A DNA stretch of 64,000 bases from Streptomyces sp. A1277. GTDB taxonomy: Bacteria; Actinomycetota; Actinomycetes; Streptomycetales; Streptomycetaceae. Of the stretch, positions 8,692-38,785 are shown one piece after another. The translations under genes and the position numbers were made by a program. The stretch spans positions 124,001-188,000 of the forward strand of contig NZ_SSBI01000002.1 of the NCBI RefSeq assembly GCF_004795015.1, in the 5' to 3' direction. The notes beneath the pieces were generated by a model. It saw nothing but the letters and a program-made list of their open reading frames with translations. It was not told the origin of the DNA and did not search any database. Each line of letters begins with the position of its first letter. The stretch's first letter is position 1.

Positions 8692-8897
8692 TCCGGATCC
8701 GAGATCCGGATCTTCTTTCCGGGTCTCCTGTCCGAACCATTTCGGCAGACCACTGCTCGGTGACGGAACCGGCGTGGGGTGCGCGTCCCCGCTCCACGCC
8801 GACACTGGACGGTTCCAGGCGATGACCACGGGTCGGCACATCAGGACGCCGACGACCCCATGTGGTCCACCCCGCCGGGCAGCGAAAGGGACGCGCC

Positions 8898-9622
8898 GTG
8901 TCGTCGTCGACCTATCGCGCGCTGCTCCGCACCCCCGGTGCCGCAGCCTTCTTCCTCACCGCCATCGCGGGCCGCACGGGCATCGCCATGACGAGCCTCG
9001 GCATCGTCTGGCTGGTGCACGACCGCACCGGCTCCTATACCGTGGCCGGTCTCGTGACCGGTTGCTTCGCCGTCACCGAGGCACTGGTCGGGCCGCAGTG
9101 CACTTCGGTGCGATGCAGGTCTCGGTGACGGGCTTCGCGGTGGAGCACGGGGCGGCGCAGGCAGCCGCGCCGCTCTACGCGGTGTCGAACTGCGCCGGTC
9201 TGCTGGCCGGCTGGCTCTACGGTCTGCGCCGATGGCGCGGTGCACCGCAGACGCAACTGGCCTTCGCGGCCATCGGGTTGGCGGTGGGCTGCCTGCCGGT
9301 GCTCACCGCAAGCTCCCTTCCGGGGATGGGTCTCGCACTCGCCGCCACCGGCCTGGCGGTCCCGCCGATCCTGGTCCTCTCCTCGGTGCTCACCACGGCA
9401 TCGGTCGGCCCGGCCGCGCTGACCCAGGCGTTCATCAGGCTGAACTCCGCGAGCGCCGCGGGGTCGGCCGGTGCGGCGGCGATGGCGAGGCACGCGGTGG
9501 ACGTGTACGGGGCGCGCGGGGGCTTCGCCGTCGCCGCCGCGGCCACCTCGGCGATGGCGGTGCTGGCATCGGCCCACGCGCGTGCGGGGCGGGGCGTTCG
9601 CGATTCCCGCCAGAGCGCCTGA
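8898..9622 (+). pseudogene. MFS transporter gene with central deletion and frameshift
   Basis: GTG at 8898 with an AAAGGGA ribosome site opens an MFS N-terminus: LLRTPGAAAFFLTAIAGRTG, then GIVWLVHDRTGSYTVAGLV. At about 9100 the frame is lost. A second frame continues with GAAQAAAPLYAVSNCAGLLA and further helices to the end at 9622. Together the parts make about 240 residues, against roughly 400 for a complete 12-helix transporter, so about helices 3-6 are missing. The C-terminal half still shows six hydrophobic segments. The original substrate cannot be inferred. Confidence 0.75.
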
Positions 9623-9627
9623 CGCGT

Positions 9628-9660
9628 CCGGCCCCCGGCGTGGCGCATGCCGGGGGCCGG
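9628..9660. terminator. Hairpin terminator between convergent remnants
   Basis: CCGGCCCCCGGC pairs with GCCGGGGGCCGG across a 9-base loop, immediately after the transporter stop and before the lipase remnant on the other strand. Confidence 0.65.
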
Positions 9661-9685
9661 GCCTTTCGGTGTCGGGTGGGGTGGG

Positions 9686-9965
9686 TCAGGAGGCGATGAA
9701 GCGCGCGACCTGGCCCAGCACGACCGTGCCGGCCAAGTACCCGATGTGGTTCTGGCAGACCACGTTGTTGTTCGTGGCGCCGTCCAGCCGGGTGCTGGTG
9801 TACGGGAGGATGACGCCGTCGCACGCCGAGTACCAGGTGGCGTACTTCGTGTCCCCGGTGTCTCGTCGCCGGAGGTGATCTGCGAGATGAACGAGGAGCC
9901 CGGGTACATCTGCTGGCAGGTCGTGTAGATCAGGCACGCACCGGCCTTCGTGAAGTACGGGGATG
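9686..9965 (-). pseudogene. C-terminal remnant of a secreted lipase
   Basis: The minus strand reads CQQMYPGSSFISQITSGDET. After a single lost base in a G run near 9853 it continues in another frame as KYATWYSACDGVILPY and GATNNNVVCQNHIGYL. This pattern (PGS.F...L..GDETPG, then TW.S.CD.VI.P, then C..H) is the C-terminal part of streptomycete class 2 secreted triacylglycerol lipases, containing the catalytic Asp and His. The N-terminal two thirds, with the nucleophile Ser and the signal peptide, are absent; the DUF1838 gene begins instead. Non-functional. Confidence 0.65.
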
Positions 9966-10066
9966 CCCGGTCCGGGCGGCCCGCGCAGCGGTGGTTTTCG
10001 GCCGTTTCGGTCCTGGTGGCAGGGTTTCGCGCCCGGCCGGACCGGCGCTCGCGCAGAGTGCTTGGC

Positions 10067-10813
10067 ATGACGACACCCTCTGAGCTGCTCCGTTCCCTCG
10101 CCCGCACCCGGGCCTCCCTCGACGGCGAGGAGGTCACGTACTGGTGGTCGGGTGATGTGTACGCATGGGCTCCCGGCCAGCCCTACGAGCGGGTCTTGGG
10201 CTTCGAGGGGCTCAACGTCGCCCGCCTCGTCCAGGACGCCGAGGCGGGTCCGGACGCCTATCAGCTGCTCACCCGCGAAGCGGCCTTCTACCTGAACCCC
10301 GGCACCCGGAAGATCCTGGAGACCTGGAACGGCCTGCCGGTGGTGCATGTCTGGAACGACCCCGCCAACCAGAGGTGGCGCCCCTTCCCGGTCCCGACGA
10401 CCGACCTGGGCCCGCAGGTGTGCTTCAGCCTGGAAATCCCGCTGGCCTACCCCTCGCCGCTGCCCGTGGCCGATTACCCCGTCCACTCGGCCGGGGACAC
10501 GTACAAGGCCCTGGAGCTCTTCCAGTTCTTCGCCGACCGTGCCGATCTGGCCGGATCGGCGCCCAGCGTCCCTGCCACCATGTCGTGGACGCGGATGTCC
10601 CCGTGGCTGCCGTGGATGGCCCGGGGCCAGGCGCCCGGCGGCCTCACCTTCCACTGCCGGGGCCGGAAGCTGGGCTCGTACGCCGAGGTCCCCGAACGCA
10701 CCCGCGCCTACATCTCCGCCCACCACCCGGAATTCGCCCACGCGCCGGAACGGTGGAGCGAGCCGAACGAGACCAGCTGGACGTACTTCCGCAAGCTCAA
10801 CCCGCCTGTCTAG
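10067..10813 (+). CDS. DUF1838 family protein
   Basis: 248 aa. The sequence fits DUF1838: WWSGDVYAWAPGQPYERVLG near residue 25, then GFEGLNVARLV, a central ETWNGLPVVHVWNDPANQ, and a C-terminal WTYFRKLNPP. Family members are soluble proteins of unknown function, sometimes annotated near aromatic or terpene metabolism. There is no signal peptide or membrane segment. ATG at 10067 has no strong ribosome site, but the domain starts close behind it. It is convergent with the SapA-like gene. Confidence 0.8.
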   Translation: MTTPSELLRSLARTRASLDGEEVTYWWSGDVYAWAPGQPYERVLGFEGLNVARLVQDAEAGPDAYQLLTREAAFYLNPGTRKILETWNGLPVVHVWNDPANQRWRPFPVPTTDLGPQVCFSLEIPLAYPSPLPVADYPVHSAGDTYKALELFQFFADRADLAGSAPSVPATMSWTRMSPWLPWMARGQAPGGLTFHCRGRKLGSYAEVPERTRAYISAHHPEFAHAPERWSEPNETSWTYFRKLNPPV

Positions 10814-10867
10814 GCACTGTCGTAGCCCCGGCGCCGGTCAGTCCTCGAACCGGCCGTCCCGTGCATG

Positions 10868-10905
10868 CCGGACCCGTGCCCGGGGGGTGCCGGGCACGGG
10901 TCCGG
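10868..10905. terminator. Bidirectional terminator between DUF1838 and SapA-like genes
   Basis: CCGGACCCGTGCCCGG and CCGGGCACGGGTCCGG are perfect 16-base arms with a 6-base loop. They lie between two convergent stop codons (10813 and 10919). Confidence 0.85.
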
Positions 10906-10918
10906 TGTGGGGTGCGGG

Positions 10919-11368
10919 TCAGCGGACTTCGAGGACCCGATTCTCCTTGAGGGAGGCGCAGTTGGAGTTATCCACCGACACGTACACGTTGGCGATGTGG
11001 CCGCTCCAGCTCACGCAGTGGCCCTTGCCGTAGGCGTAGGCCGGGCCCGCGTACGACGTGAACTTCCCTGTGTCGTCCGCCCAGGCGTCGGTGTCGGGGA
11101 TGTAGATGGACGCGGACATGTCCTGAGCGGTGCCCGGGTTGGACCGGATGGTCACCACACAGTTCTTGCCGTTCGAGGCGTTGTACGTCAGGTAGATCGT
11201 GCCGAGGGAGCCGACGGCGGCCGAGTTCACGGTCTTGTAGGCGTTCCCGCAGACACTCTGCGGTGTGACGTTGGGCGCCGCGGAGGCGGTCGTGCCGAAC
11301 GCGGCGGTCGCTCCCACCATCAGGGTGGTCAGTGCCCCGGCGGATGCGACATTACGCATGCTTCGCAT
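10919..11368 (-). CDS. Spore-associated protein A (SapA)-like secreted protein
   Basis: 149 aa. Start is the ATG at 11368 with AAGGGGGAA five bases upstream. Residues 1-30 are a signal peptide ending TTASAAPN. The mature part has the pattern known from the small spore-associated proteins of streptomycetes: TPQSVCGNAYKTVNSAAVG, TIYLTYNASNGKNCVVTIR, YAYGKGHCVSWSGHIANV and a final NCASLKENRV. Four Cys probably form two disulfides. It would be an extracellular or spore-wall protein of unknown biochemical role. It follows the NRPS operon on the same strand after 107 bases but has its own ribosome site, and it is probably not part of the biosynthetic locus. Confidence 0.8.
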   Translation of the reverse strand: MRSMRNVASAGALTTLMVGATAAFGTTASAAPNVTPQSVCGNAYKTVNSAAVGSLGTIYLTYNASNGKNCVVTIRSNPGTAQDMSASIYIPDTDAWADDTGKFTSYAGPAYAYGKGHCVSWSGHIANVYVSVDNSNCASLKENRVLEVR

Positions 11369-11475
11369 ATTTCCCCCTTGCGTGTTCAGGAGTGGTTTGC
11401 TCCCACTTGTTGTGACCTCCGAGGGGCATGGATGGTTGTACTCCCATCGCCTCGTGTCGGTCGGCGCACCCCCGG

Positions 11476-33452
<21,977 letters not shown>

Positions 33453-33854
33453 GCCGGGACACACCTTTGGGGAGAGTTTTCGGGGGGACGAAGCGGGCAG
33501 GACGAAGCCGGACATGCCGGTGTGGCGTCCTTCGCCGACAACGGGCGGGTGAAAGCGAAGAGAGGCATCGGCGCCCAGGCAGCGGGTGCCGACGGAGTCC
33601 CTACCGGTTCCGGTGTGCGGGATGAAACTCCGCTGTCTTCGCGTACTGAGGACACACCTCTGGGCAGTCCATCAATGATTCAGGAAAGCCATATGACGGC
33701 AACATGAACATTTTCGGTCGAGGTGCGCGACCGATTTCCGCTCCCGCCTGATCACTTTTGCTCAGATCGGAGCGCTACCGATCGGATCACACGGGAGCAG
33801 CAAGACCGGCCCTGGACGGGCGGTCCGCCGGCCCCCGACAGCCCCTCAGCCCGC
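33453..33854 (-). promoter_or_regulatory. 402-base leader between mbtH-like gene and first NRPS gene
   Basis: No gene recognised. On the minus strand, CCCAAAGGTGTGTCC just before the NRPS ATG is repeated with one mismatch as CCCAGAGGTGTGTCC at about 33651-33665, each followed by similar sequence (GCGCGAAAAC, CGCGAAGAC). A hairpin (GATCGG...CCGATC, 33765-33783) followed by CAAAAG could attenuate read-through from the mbtH-like gene. TTGCCG with AATCAT 16 bases later, near 33675-33705, is a weak promoter candidate. The spacing suggests the synthetase genes may have their own promoter besides read-through. Confidence 0.4.
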
Positions 33855-34073
33855 CTACCCGGCGTCGGCCTCCATCGCCCGCACCAGCCCGGCGGGCCGC
33901 ATGTCGGTCCACGCGGCCTCGATCGCGTCGAGACACTCCTGCCGCGACCCCTCCGGACCGCCGACGCTCCAGCCGCCCGGGATCTCGATGTGCGCGGGCC
34001 ACAGCGAGTACTGACCCTCGCCATTCACCAGCGTCACAAACCGCCCCGACTCGTCATCGAAAGGATTGGCCAC
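33855..34073 (-). CDS. MbtH-like protein
   Basis: 72 aa helper protein that binds adenylation domains and supports their folding and activity. All family landmarks are present: NPFDDESGRFVTLVNGEGQ, then SLWPAHIEIPGGWSV, then the C-terminal AAWTDMRPAGL with its conserved Trp-Thr-Asp-Met-Arg-Pro. GTG at 34073 follows GGGGGA at good spacing. It lies 402 bases upstream of the four-module synthetase on the same strand and is its obvious partner, probably serving several of the six adenylation domains. It is the only accessory gene of the locus that I can identify. Confidence 0.95.
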   Translation of the reverse strand: MANPFDDESGRFVTLVNGEGQYSLWPAHIEIPGGWSVGGPEGSRQECLDAIEAAWTDMRPAGLVRAMEADAG

Positions 34074-34627
34074 GACCGTCCCCCACTTGTTTCACGCATG
34101 CCACGACATGTTCTTCAGACAGATACGGGCCCGCCGCACGGATTTACCGCAGCCCACCGCCGATCCGCCCGCCCCTTCCGTCACGCTCTCGGCCACGCGG
34201 GCGGAGATACGTTACGTCTCGGGTTACCGGCGGAACGCCGATGGCCGAGCCGGGCCTCCCGGCTTCGCCCGTTCACGCCAATCACCATAGAGGACCCTCG
34301 ACAGCCAAAGAGACAAATTCAGCCCATTACTTATGGGCCCGCACCGTCGCCACGTGCACGAAGGCCGGCCCGGGACATATGCCAAGCCCGTTCCTTCGGA
34401 AATATCCAGCCACCCCATGTCCCGATTGTTCGGGTTTCGCTAAATACGACCCGCGCAAATCCGGATAACCGCCGGCGTACGCCCCCACGCCCTCGGGCAC
34501 ACGCTGATCGCGTCGCGCTCCCGTGCGCCGGGCGCGCGCCCCGCCCTGAATCCATGGCCATTTCCGTCACCGTGCGTGAGGGCCCGCGTGGCGGTGACGC
34601 CTGCCCGGCCGAGGCGTCCGGGACCGC
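34074..34627. other. 554-base intergenic region upstream of mbtH-like and thpR genes
   Basis: No convincing gene on either strand. Bases about 34280-34460 are noticeably AT-richer than the surroundings, as expected of a promoter region serving the leftward NRPS operon and the rightward thpR gene. CCCATTACTTATGGG (34322-34336) is a 5-base inverted repeat. GGGACAT and ATGTCCC flank a 38-base stretch near 34373-34424. Either could bind a regulator; neither matches a motif I know. Confidence 0.4.
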
Positions 34628-35242
34628 ATGCGATACGAATGCCGGGTGAACGAACAGAACCCGCCCGCGACCGTTCGCGTGTTCATCGCCCTCGCCCCGC
34701 CCGACACGGCGAAGGAAGAGCTGGCGCAGGAGCTGCGCCCCGTTTACGACACGCACCCCCACGTGCGGTGGAACCGCGTCGAGGACTGGCACATCACCCT
34801 GGCGTTCCTCGGCGAACTCCCGGCGCAGACCGTGCCCCTGCTCCGCCCGCCGCTCGCGGACCTCGCGACGGTCCACCGCTCTCCCCGCCTGTCGCTGCAC
34901 GGCGGCGGAACGTTCGACGAGCGGGTGGCGTGGAGCGGGATCGCCGGAGACCTCGACGCCCTGCATCTGCTCGCCGCCGACGTCAGGACCGCGGTCAAGG
35001 ACTGCGGCGTCCTCCTGGAGGACCGGCCGCTGCGCCCCCACCTGACCCTGGCCCGTGTCCGCCGGGGCGATCACACGTCGGCCGCGGAGATCGCCGCGCG
35101 GCTCGAAGGATTCCGCGGCCGTGCGTGGCCCGCCGAGCGACTGCACCTGGTGGGCAGCAACGCGGGGCGCAGCCAGGGGCAGATCCGCTACCGCGACATA
35201 GAGGCATGGCCGCTCGTCGGCGCGCGGGGCGTGGGTGGCTGA
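34628..35242 (+). CDS. thpR: RNA 2',3'-cyclic phosphodiesterase (2'-5' RNA ligase family)
   Basis: 204 aa cytoplasmic enzyme of the 2H phosphoesterase superfamily, which opens 2',3'-cyclic phosphates at RNA ends. The two catalytic HxTx motifs are present: HITLAFLG (about residue 56) and HLTLARV (about 138). The sequence begins VRVFIALAPPD, as expected for the fold, and the length is normal. The start is uncertain between the ATG at 34628 and the GTG at 34646, neither with a strong ribosome site. It is a housekeeping-type gene unrelated to the NRPS locus. Confidence 0.88.
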   Translation: MRYECRVNEQNPPATVRVFIALAPPDTAKEELAQELRPVYDTHPHVRWNRVEDWHITLAFLGELPAQTVPLLRPPLADLATVHRSPRLSLHGGGTFDERVAWSGIAGDLDALHLLAADVRTAVKDCGVLLEDRPLRPHLTLARVRRGDHTSAAEIAARLEGFRGRAWPAERLHLVGSNAGRSQGQIRYRDIEAWPLVGARGVGG

Positions 35243-35340
35243 CACAAGAGTCCAGGGGCACGCAGGTCATGCCCCGCCGCCGGCCGGACGGCCGCGAGCA
35301 CACCTCATCCTCCACCTCGGCTTCACCTTCGGCTGAGGTT

Positions 35341-36426
35341 TCAGTCGAGAATGAGGTCGCCGCCGGCAGCAGTGGCGAGGTCCGGGCCGAACGCGGCGGC
35401 CGGCGTGTACGCACCGGGCCGGCCTTCCCCCCGCGCCAGCCGCACGGCGGCCTCGGTGGCGACATCGGCCGTGTAGTCCATGCCGTCACCGGCGCGCAGC
35501 CAGCCCTCGCGGCTGGTGCCGTCTGGCCAGGTGATGACGGCGTGCCCCCAGGAGTGCCGCCGGGGCATCGGGGCGGCCTTCATGCGCATTCCGGCCATCC
35601 GGCTGACGGCGAGACGCCGCAGGCCGGGGACGGACAGGAGGGCCCCGAGCACGGGAAGCGCGGCCCGCACGGCGGGCGCAGTGGGGGCGAGGGCGGAGGT
35701 CGCGTTGACGGAAGGCGCCCCGCTGGCCCGTCGGGCGGCCAGCAGCTCGCCCGAGGGGAGGCCGGCCGACCTCGCCGTCTGCCCGTCCGGGAGGGTGTGG
35801 GTGAGCGGGCCCGCGTCGAGCCGGGTCCTCACCAGCCGGCCGTCGCGGTAGCGGCGTCCGCCGGTGGTCAGCACGTCGACGGAGGTGGCCGCGAAGGCCG
35901 CACCGACGACTCCGGCTTCCATGGCGACCGAGGCGAGCGCGTCGACCCTCACCTCACGCGGGGCGGGCCGGCCCTCGCACAGTTTCACCACCACGGCCTC
36001 GGTCGCCAGGACGCCGAAACCCGCACCGGTCACCAGTGTGCTGCCGGCGGCCGTCGCGTCCTGGTGCAGGCCGAGCAGCCGGGGGACGGCAGCCAGGTCG
36101 GCGGCCAGATCCACGTAGTGGCCTCCCGGCATGCAGGCGCGGGCGATCGGTGCGGCCGTCGCGGCGTAGTCGCCGATGGTGTTGACGACCACCTTGGGCC
36201 GCTCCTCGCTGATCCGGGCGGCGATGCGCTGCGCCGTGTCGGCCTGCACGGTCCTCGGCTCGCCGTCCCGGCCGAGTGCCGCCGCGGCTTCGCGCAGGCG
36301 CTCGCGGTCCCGCCCGACCAGGACCGGATCGATGCCCCTGGCGGCCAGTCGGGAGGCGACCGCGCGGCCGATCCGGCCCGTGGCTCCCAGAATCCACACC
36401 TCATCGGTCCTCGTGTCCGGTGTCAT
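35341..36426 (-). CDS. Saccharopine-dehydrogenase-like NAD(P)-binding oxidoreductase
   Basis: 361 aa. Residues 8-40 form a Rossmann NAD(P) site: VWILGATGRIGRAVASRLA. The continuation VVVNTIGDYAATAAPIARAC and GGHYVDLAADL matches the saccharopine dehydrogenase/trans-acting enoyl reductase superfamily, usually annotated only as NAD(P)H-binding or saccharopine dehydrogenase-like. True saccharopine dehydrogenases keep additional substrate residues I cannot identify here, so a lysine-pathway role is not claimed. The gene is divergent from the TetR gene at 36544 across a region with two matching operator-like palindromes, so it is probably repressed by that protein. Confidence 0.8.
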   Translation of the reverse strand: MTPDTRTDEVWILGATGRIGRAVASRLAARGIDPVLVGRDRERLREAAAALGRDGEPRTVQADTAQRIAARISEERPKVVVNTIGDYAATAAPIARACMPGGHYVDLAADLAAVPRLLGLHQDATAAGSTLVTGAGFGVLATEAVVVKLCEGRPAPREVRVDALASVAMEAGVVGAAFAATSVDVLTTGGRRYRDGRLVRTRLDAGPLTHTLPDGQTARSAGLPSGELLAARRASGAPSVNATSALAPTAPAVRAALPVLGALLSVPGLRRLAVSRMAGMRMKAAPMPRRHSWGHAVITWPDGTSREGWLRAGDGMDYTADVATEAAVRLARGEGRPGAYTPAAAFGPDLATAAGGDLILD

Positions 36427-36471
36427 GCGTACTCCTTACGCCGGTCCGGGCGACACGTGCCCCGAACCAAA

Positions 36472-36526
36472 TGATGTCTCACTGTGTCATCACCCAGGCT
36501 AGCACCGATGACACACCGAGACATCA
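36472..36526. promoter_or_regulatory. Twin TetR operators between divergent genes
   Basis: A 20-base sequence (TGATGTCTCACTGTGTCATC, 36472-36491) recurs in inverted orientation at 36507-36526 with 18 of 20 matches. The first copy is also roughly palindromic (TGATG...CATCA). The 15-base spacer separates them inside the 117-base promoter gap, so one protein could block both genes. The TetR gene 18 bases downstream is the natural candidate. Confidence 0.75.
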
Positions 36527-36543
36527 CTTGATAGGGTCGGGCC

Positions 36544-37125
36544 ATGGCGAGATGGGACCCCGGCACACAGGAGCGCCTCACGAAGGCCGCGCTGGAGCTT
36601 TTCCAGGAGCACGGTTATGAGGGCGTGACGGTGACCCAGATCGCCGAACGCGCCGGGATCACCCGGCGGTCGTACTTTCGCTACTTCCCCGACAAGCGTG
36701 AAGTCCTGTTCGCGGGCTCCGAACAGCTGCCCGTAGCGGTAGCGGATGCGCTGCTCGACGCCGACGAGGGGGCCTCCCCGCTGTCCGCGGCCCTCGGCGC
36801 CCTCTCCCGGGTCGGCACCCAGCTCGTCGCCCACGTCGATCAGGCCGCGGAGCGCCGCGCCGTGATCGACGGCAGTCCGGAGCTGCAGGAACGCGAGCGC
36901 ACCAAGCTCGCCGCCGTCACCACGGCGATCCGCGACGCGTTGGCCCGGCGCGGCGCACAACCCGGCAGGGCCGAACTGGTGGCCCAGATCGCCACGGTCG
37001 CCTTCCAGGGCGCGTTCAGCCGGTGGATCGACGCCCGGGGGCGGAGCGACTTCCCGTCCTGTCTCCGGACCGTCACCACGGAACTGAGGCAGGCCATGGC
37101 TGCGGACGCCGAAGCCCGGCACTGA
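36544..37125 (+). CDS. TetR/AcrR-family transcriptional regulator
   Basis: 193 aa. Residues about 8-55 form the DNA-binding domain: ERLTKAALELFQEHGYEGVT, then IAERAGITRRSYFRYFPDKR. The RSYFRYF recognition helix is typical. The remainder is an all-helical ligand-binding domain of unknown specificity. ATG at 36544 lies just after the second operator copy, so the gene is probably autoregulated. It should control the divergent oxidoreductase gene. Confidence 0.9.
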   Translation: MARWDPGTQERLTKAALELFQEHGYEGVTVTQIAERAGITRRSYFRYFPDKREVLFAGSEQLPVAVADALLDADEGASPLSAALGALSRVGTQLVAHVDQAAERRAVIDGSPELQERERTKLAAVTTAIRDALARRGAQPGRAELVAQIATVAFQGAFSRWIDARGRSDFPSCLRTVTTELRQAMAADAEARH

Positions 37126-37161
37126 TCCACCGCACAGGCGCCGCCCCGCGTTCCTAGGCCC

Positions 37162-37194
37162 TGTCGTCGAATTCCCGTCTGCCGCGCGACGACA
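37162..37194. terminator. Hairpin between convergent TetR and SDR genes
   Basis: TGTCGTCG and CGACGACA form perfect 8-base arms around a 17-base loop, in the 73-base gap between two convergent stop codons. Confidence 0.6.
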
Positions 37195-37198
37195 GACC

Positions 37199-38008
37199 CT
37201 AGCCGGTGGGGCCGTCCTCAACGGAGCCCGGTTCCGCCATCTTGCGGTGGGCCTCGGCCTTGGCGGCGTCCGGGAGGGCCTTGGTGGCCAGCTCCTGGAG
37301 CTTCGTCTTCACCGAGCCGGCGACGACCTTGCCCTTGCCCGCGAAAAGGGCGTCCAGGCCCTGCCTGGCCACCTCCTCCGGGTCGTCCTTCGACTCCCGG
37401 CCGATCTTCGTGTCGTCCATGTCCGCGCGGTGGAAGAAGTCCGTCTCGGTGGGGCCCGGCATCAGTGCGGTGACCGAGATCCCGGTGTCCTTGAGCTCGT
37501 TCTGCAGGGCCTGCGCGAAGGACTGCAGAAAGGACTTGGACGCGTTGTACACGGCCTGGAAGGAACCGGGCATCGTCGAGGCGATGGAGGAGGTGATGAG
37601 CAGGTAGCCCGCGTCGAGCGAGGCCATGTCGCGCAGCACCCGTTTGGCCAGGTGGACGGTGGCCCGCACGTTGAGGTCCACGATCTCCAGTTCGTCGGCC
37701 AGATCGGTGTCGAGGAACGCCCCGCCCCGGCCGACGCCCGCGTTCAGCGCCGCCACGGCGACCGGCCGCCGTGTCGCCGCGACCGCCGCGTAGAAACGTT
37801 CGACTTCCTCATGGTCGCGCAGGTCCGCCCGGACGGTTTCGACCTCGGCGCCCGCCTCGCGCAGCTGTTGGGCGGCGGCGTGCAGGCGGTCGTGGTCCTC
37901 GGCGTTGACGACGAGGTCGAAACCGCGCTCGGCCAGTTGTCGGGCCAGTTCGAAGCCGATGCCACTCGAAGCGCCGGTGACCACTGCCAGGGGTTTGATG
38001 TGAGCCAT
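37199..38008 (-). CDS. SDR-family NAD(P)-dependent oxidoreductase
   Basis: 269 aa classical short-chain dehydrogenase. VVTGASSGIGFELARQLA near the N-terminus binds the cofactor, ALNAGVGRGG corresponds to the NAG motif, TSSIAS carries the catalytic Ser and YNASK the catalytic Tyr and Lys. The segment after the active site (MPGPTETDFFHRADMDDTK) suggests the subgroup annotated as ketoacyl reductase-like or DltE-like. The substrate is not predictable. The gene stands alone; upstream lies the promoter region of the divergent hemerythrin gene. Confidence 0.9.
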   Translation of the reverse strand: MAHIKPLAVVTGASSGIGFELARQLAERGFDLVVNAEDHDRLHAAAQQLREAGAEVETVRADLRDHEEVERFYAAVAATRRPVAVAALNAGVGRGGAFLDTDLADELEIVDLNVRATVHLAKRVLRDMASLDAGYLLITSSIASTMPGSFQAVYNASKSFLQSFAQALQNELKDTGISVTALMPGPTETDFFHRADMDDTKIGRESKDDPEEVARQGLDALFAGKGKVVAGSVKTKLQELATKALPDAAKAEAHRKMAEPGSVEDGPTG

Positions 38009-38102
38009 GGGGTGCTGTGTACCCGTTGCGCCGGTTTTCTCACGTACGCGACCCGGGCGCGGGTGCGGTTACGCCAGGCTGCGCAGCGTCAGGCGTGGCT
38101 CC

Positions 38103-38127
38103 GTGTGTTGGAGGGGTTCGCGGGTAC
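38103..38127 (+). promoter_or_regulatory. Candidate SigB-type promoter for the hemerythrin gene
   Basis: GTGT (38103-38106), 15 bases, then GGGTAC (38122-38127). This fits the GNNT-N14-16-GGGTAC promoter pattern reported for the streptomycete stress sigma factor SigB. It lies 73 bases upstream of the start codon. A SigB-type sigma gene is 6 kb away in this window. Confidence 0.55.
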
Positions 38128-38199
38128 CCCTGTGGAACGGTGAGCTGACTTCGGCTCGCACCACACATGTACACCACACAAGCGGAGAGGATTCTTTCG

Positions 38200-38760
38200 A
38201 TGGGACACGGCGGAAACGTGATCGCGGAGCTCACCACCGACCACCGCGAGGTCGACGAACTGTTCGCCAAGATCGAGGCGCAGCCGGTCGGCGACGAGCA
38301 GCGCAGGAAGCTGGCCGACGAGCTGACCATCGAGCTGGTCCGCCATTCCGTGGCGGAGGAGATGCACCTCTACCCGGCCGTGCGCAGGTTCGTGGACGAC
38401 GGCGACGACATGGCGGACAAGGAGCTGGCCGACCACGCGCAGGTGGAGCAGCACCTCAAGGACCTGGAGGGTCTGCCAGCGGACGACCCACAGTTCGACC
38501 ACCTGGTGGCGAAGCTGAAGCTGGAGGTCAGCGAGCACGTGCGCGACGAGGAGGGCCGGCTGTTCCCGCTGCTCGCGGCGGCCTGCTCTCCCGAGGCGCT
38601 GGACGAGCTGGGGGAGAAGGTCCGTGCGGCGAAGAAGACCGCCCCGACCCGTCCGCACCCCTCCGCACCCGACACCCCGCCCGGCAACAAGATCCTCGGC
38701 CCCGGTGCCGGGCTGGTCGACCGGGCCCGCGATCTTCTGACCGGCCGCGGCAAGGGCTGA
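38200..38760 (+). CDS. Hemerythrin-domain protein
   Basis: 186 aa. Helical hemerythrin/HHE fold with the diiron ligands visible in order: DHREVDELF (about 15-23), RHSVAEEMHLYPAV (about 50-60), DHAQVEQHL (about 80) and SEHVRDEEGRLFP (about 112-125). Such proteins bind O2 or NO, or sense oxidative stress, in the cytoplasm. The C-terminal tail (PTRPHPSAPDTPPGNK onwards) is low complexity. ATG at 38200 was chosen because GAGAGG lies nine bases upstream. A SigB-type promoter sequence upstream suggests osmotic or oxidative stress control. Confidence 0.88.
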   Translation: MGHGGNVIAELTTDHREVDELFAKIEAQPVGDEQRRKLADELTIELVRHSVAEEMHLYPAVRRFVDDGDDMADKELADHAQVEQHLKDLEGLPADDPQFDHLVAKLKLEVSEHVRDEEGRLFPLLAAACSPEALDELGEKVRAAKKTAPTRPHPSAPDTPPGNKILGPGAGLVDRARDLLTGRGKG

Positions 38761-38785
38761 CCTTCCCCGTGGCCGCACACGGCGG

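Noticed and set aside
34224..34418. Short minus-strand peptide of 64 codons upstream of mbtH
   Set aside because: Unusual composition, no ribosome site and no family; the AT-rich stretch is better explained as a promoter region.
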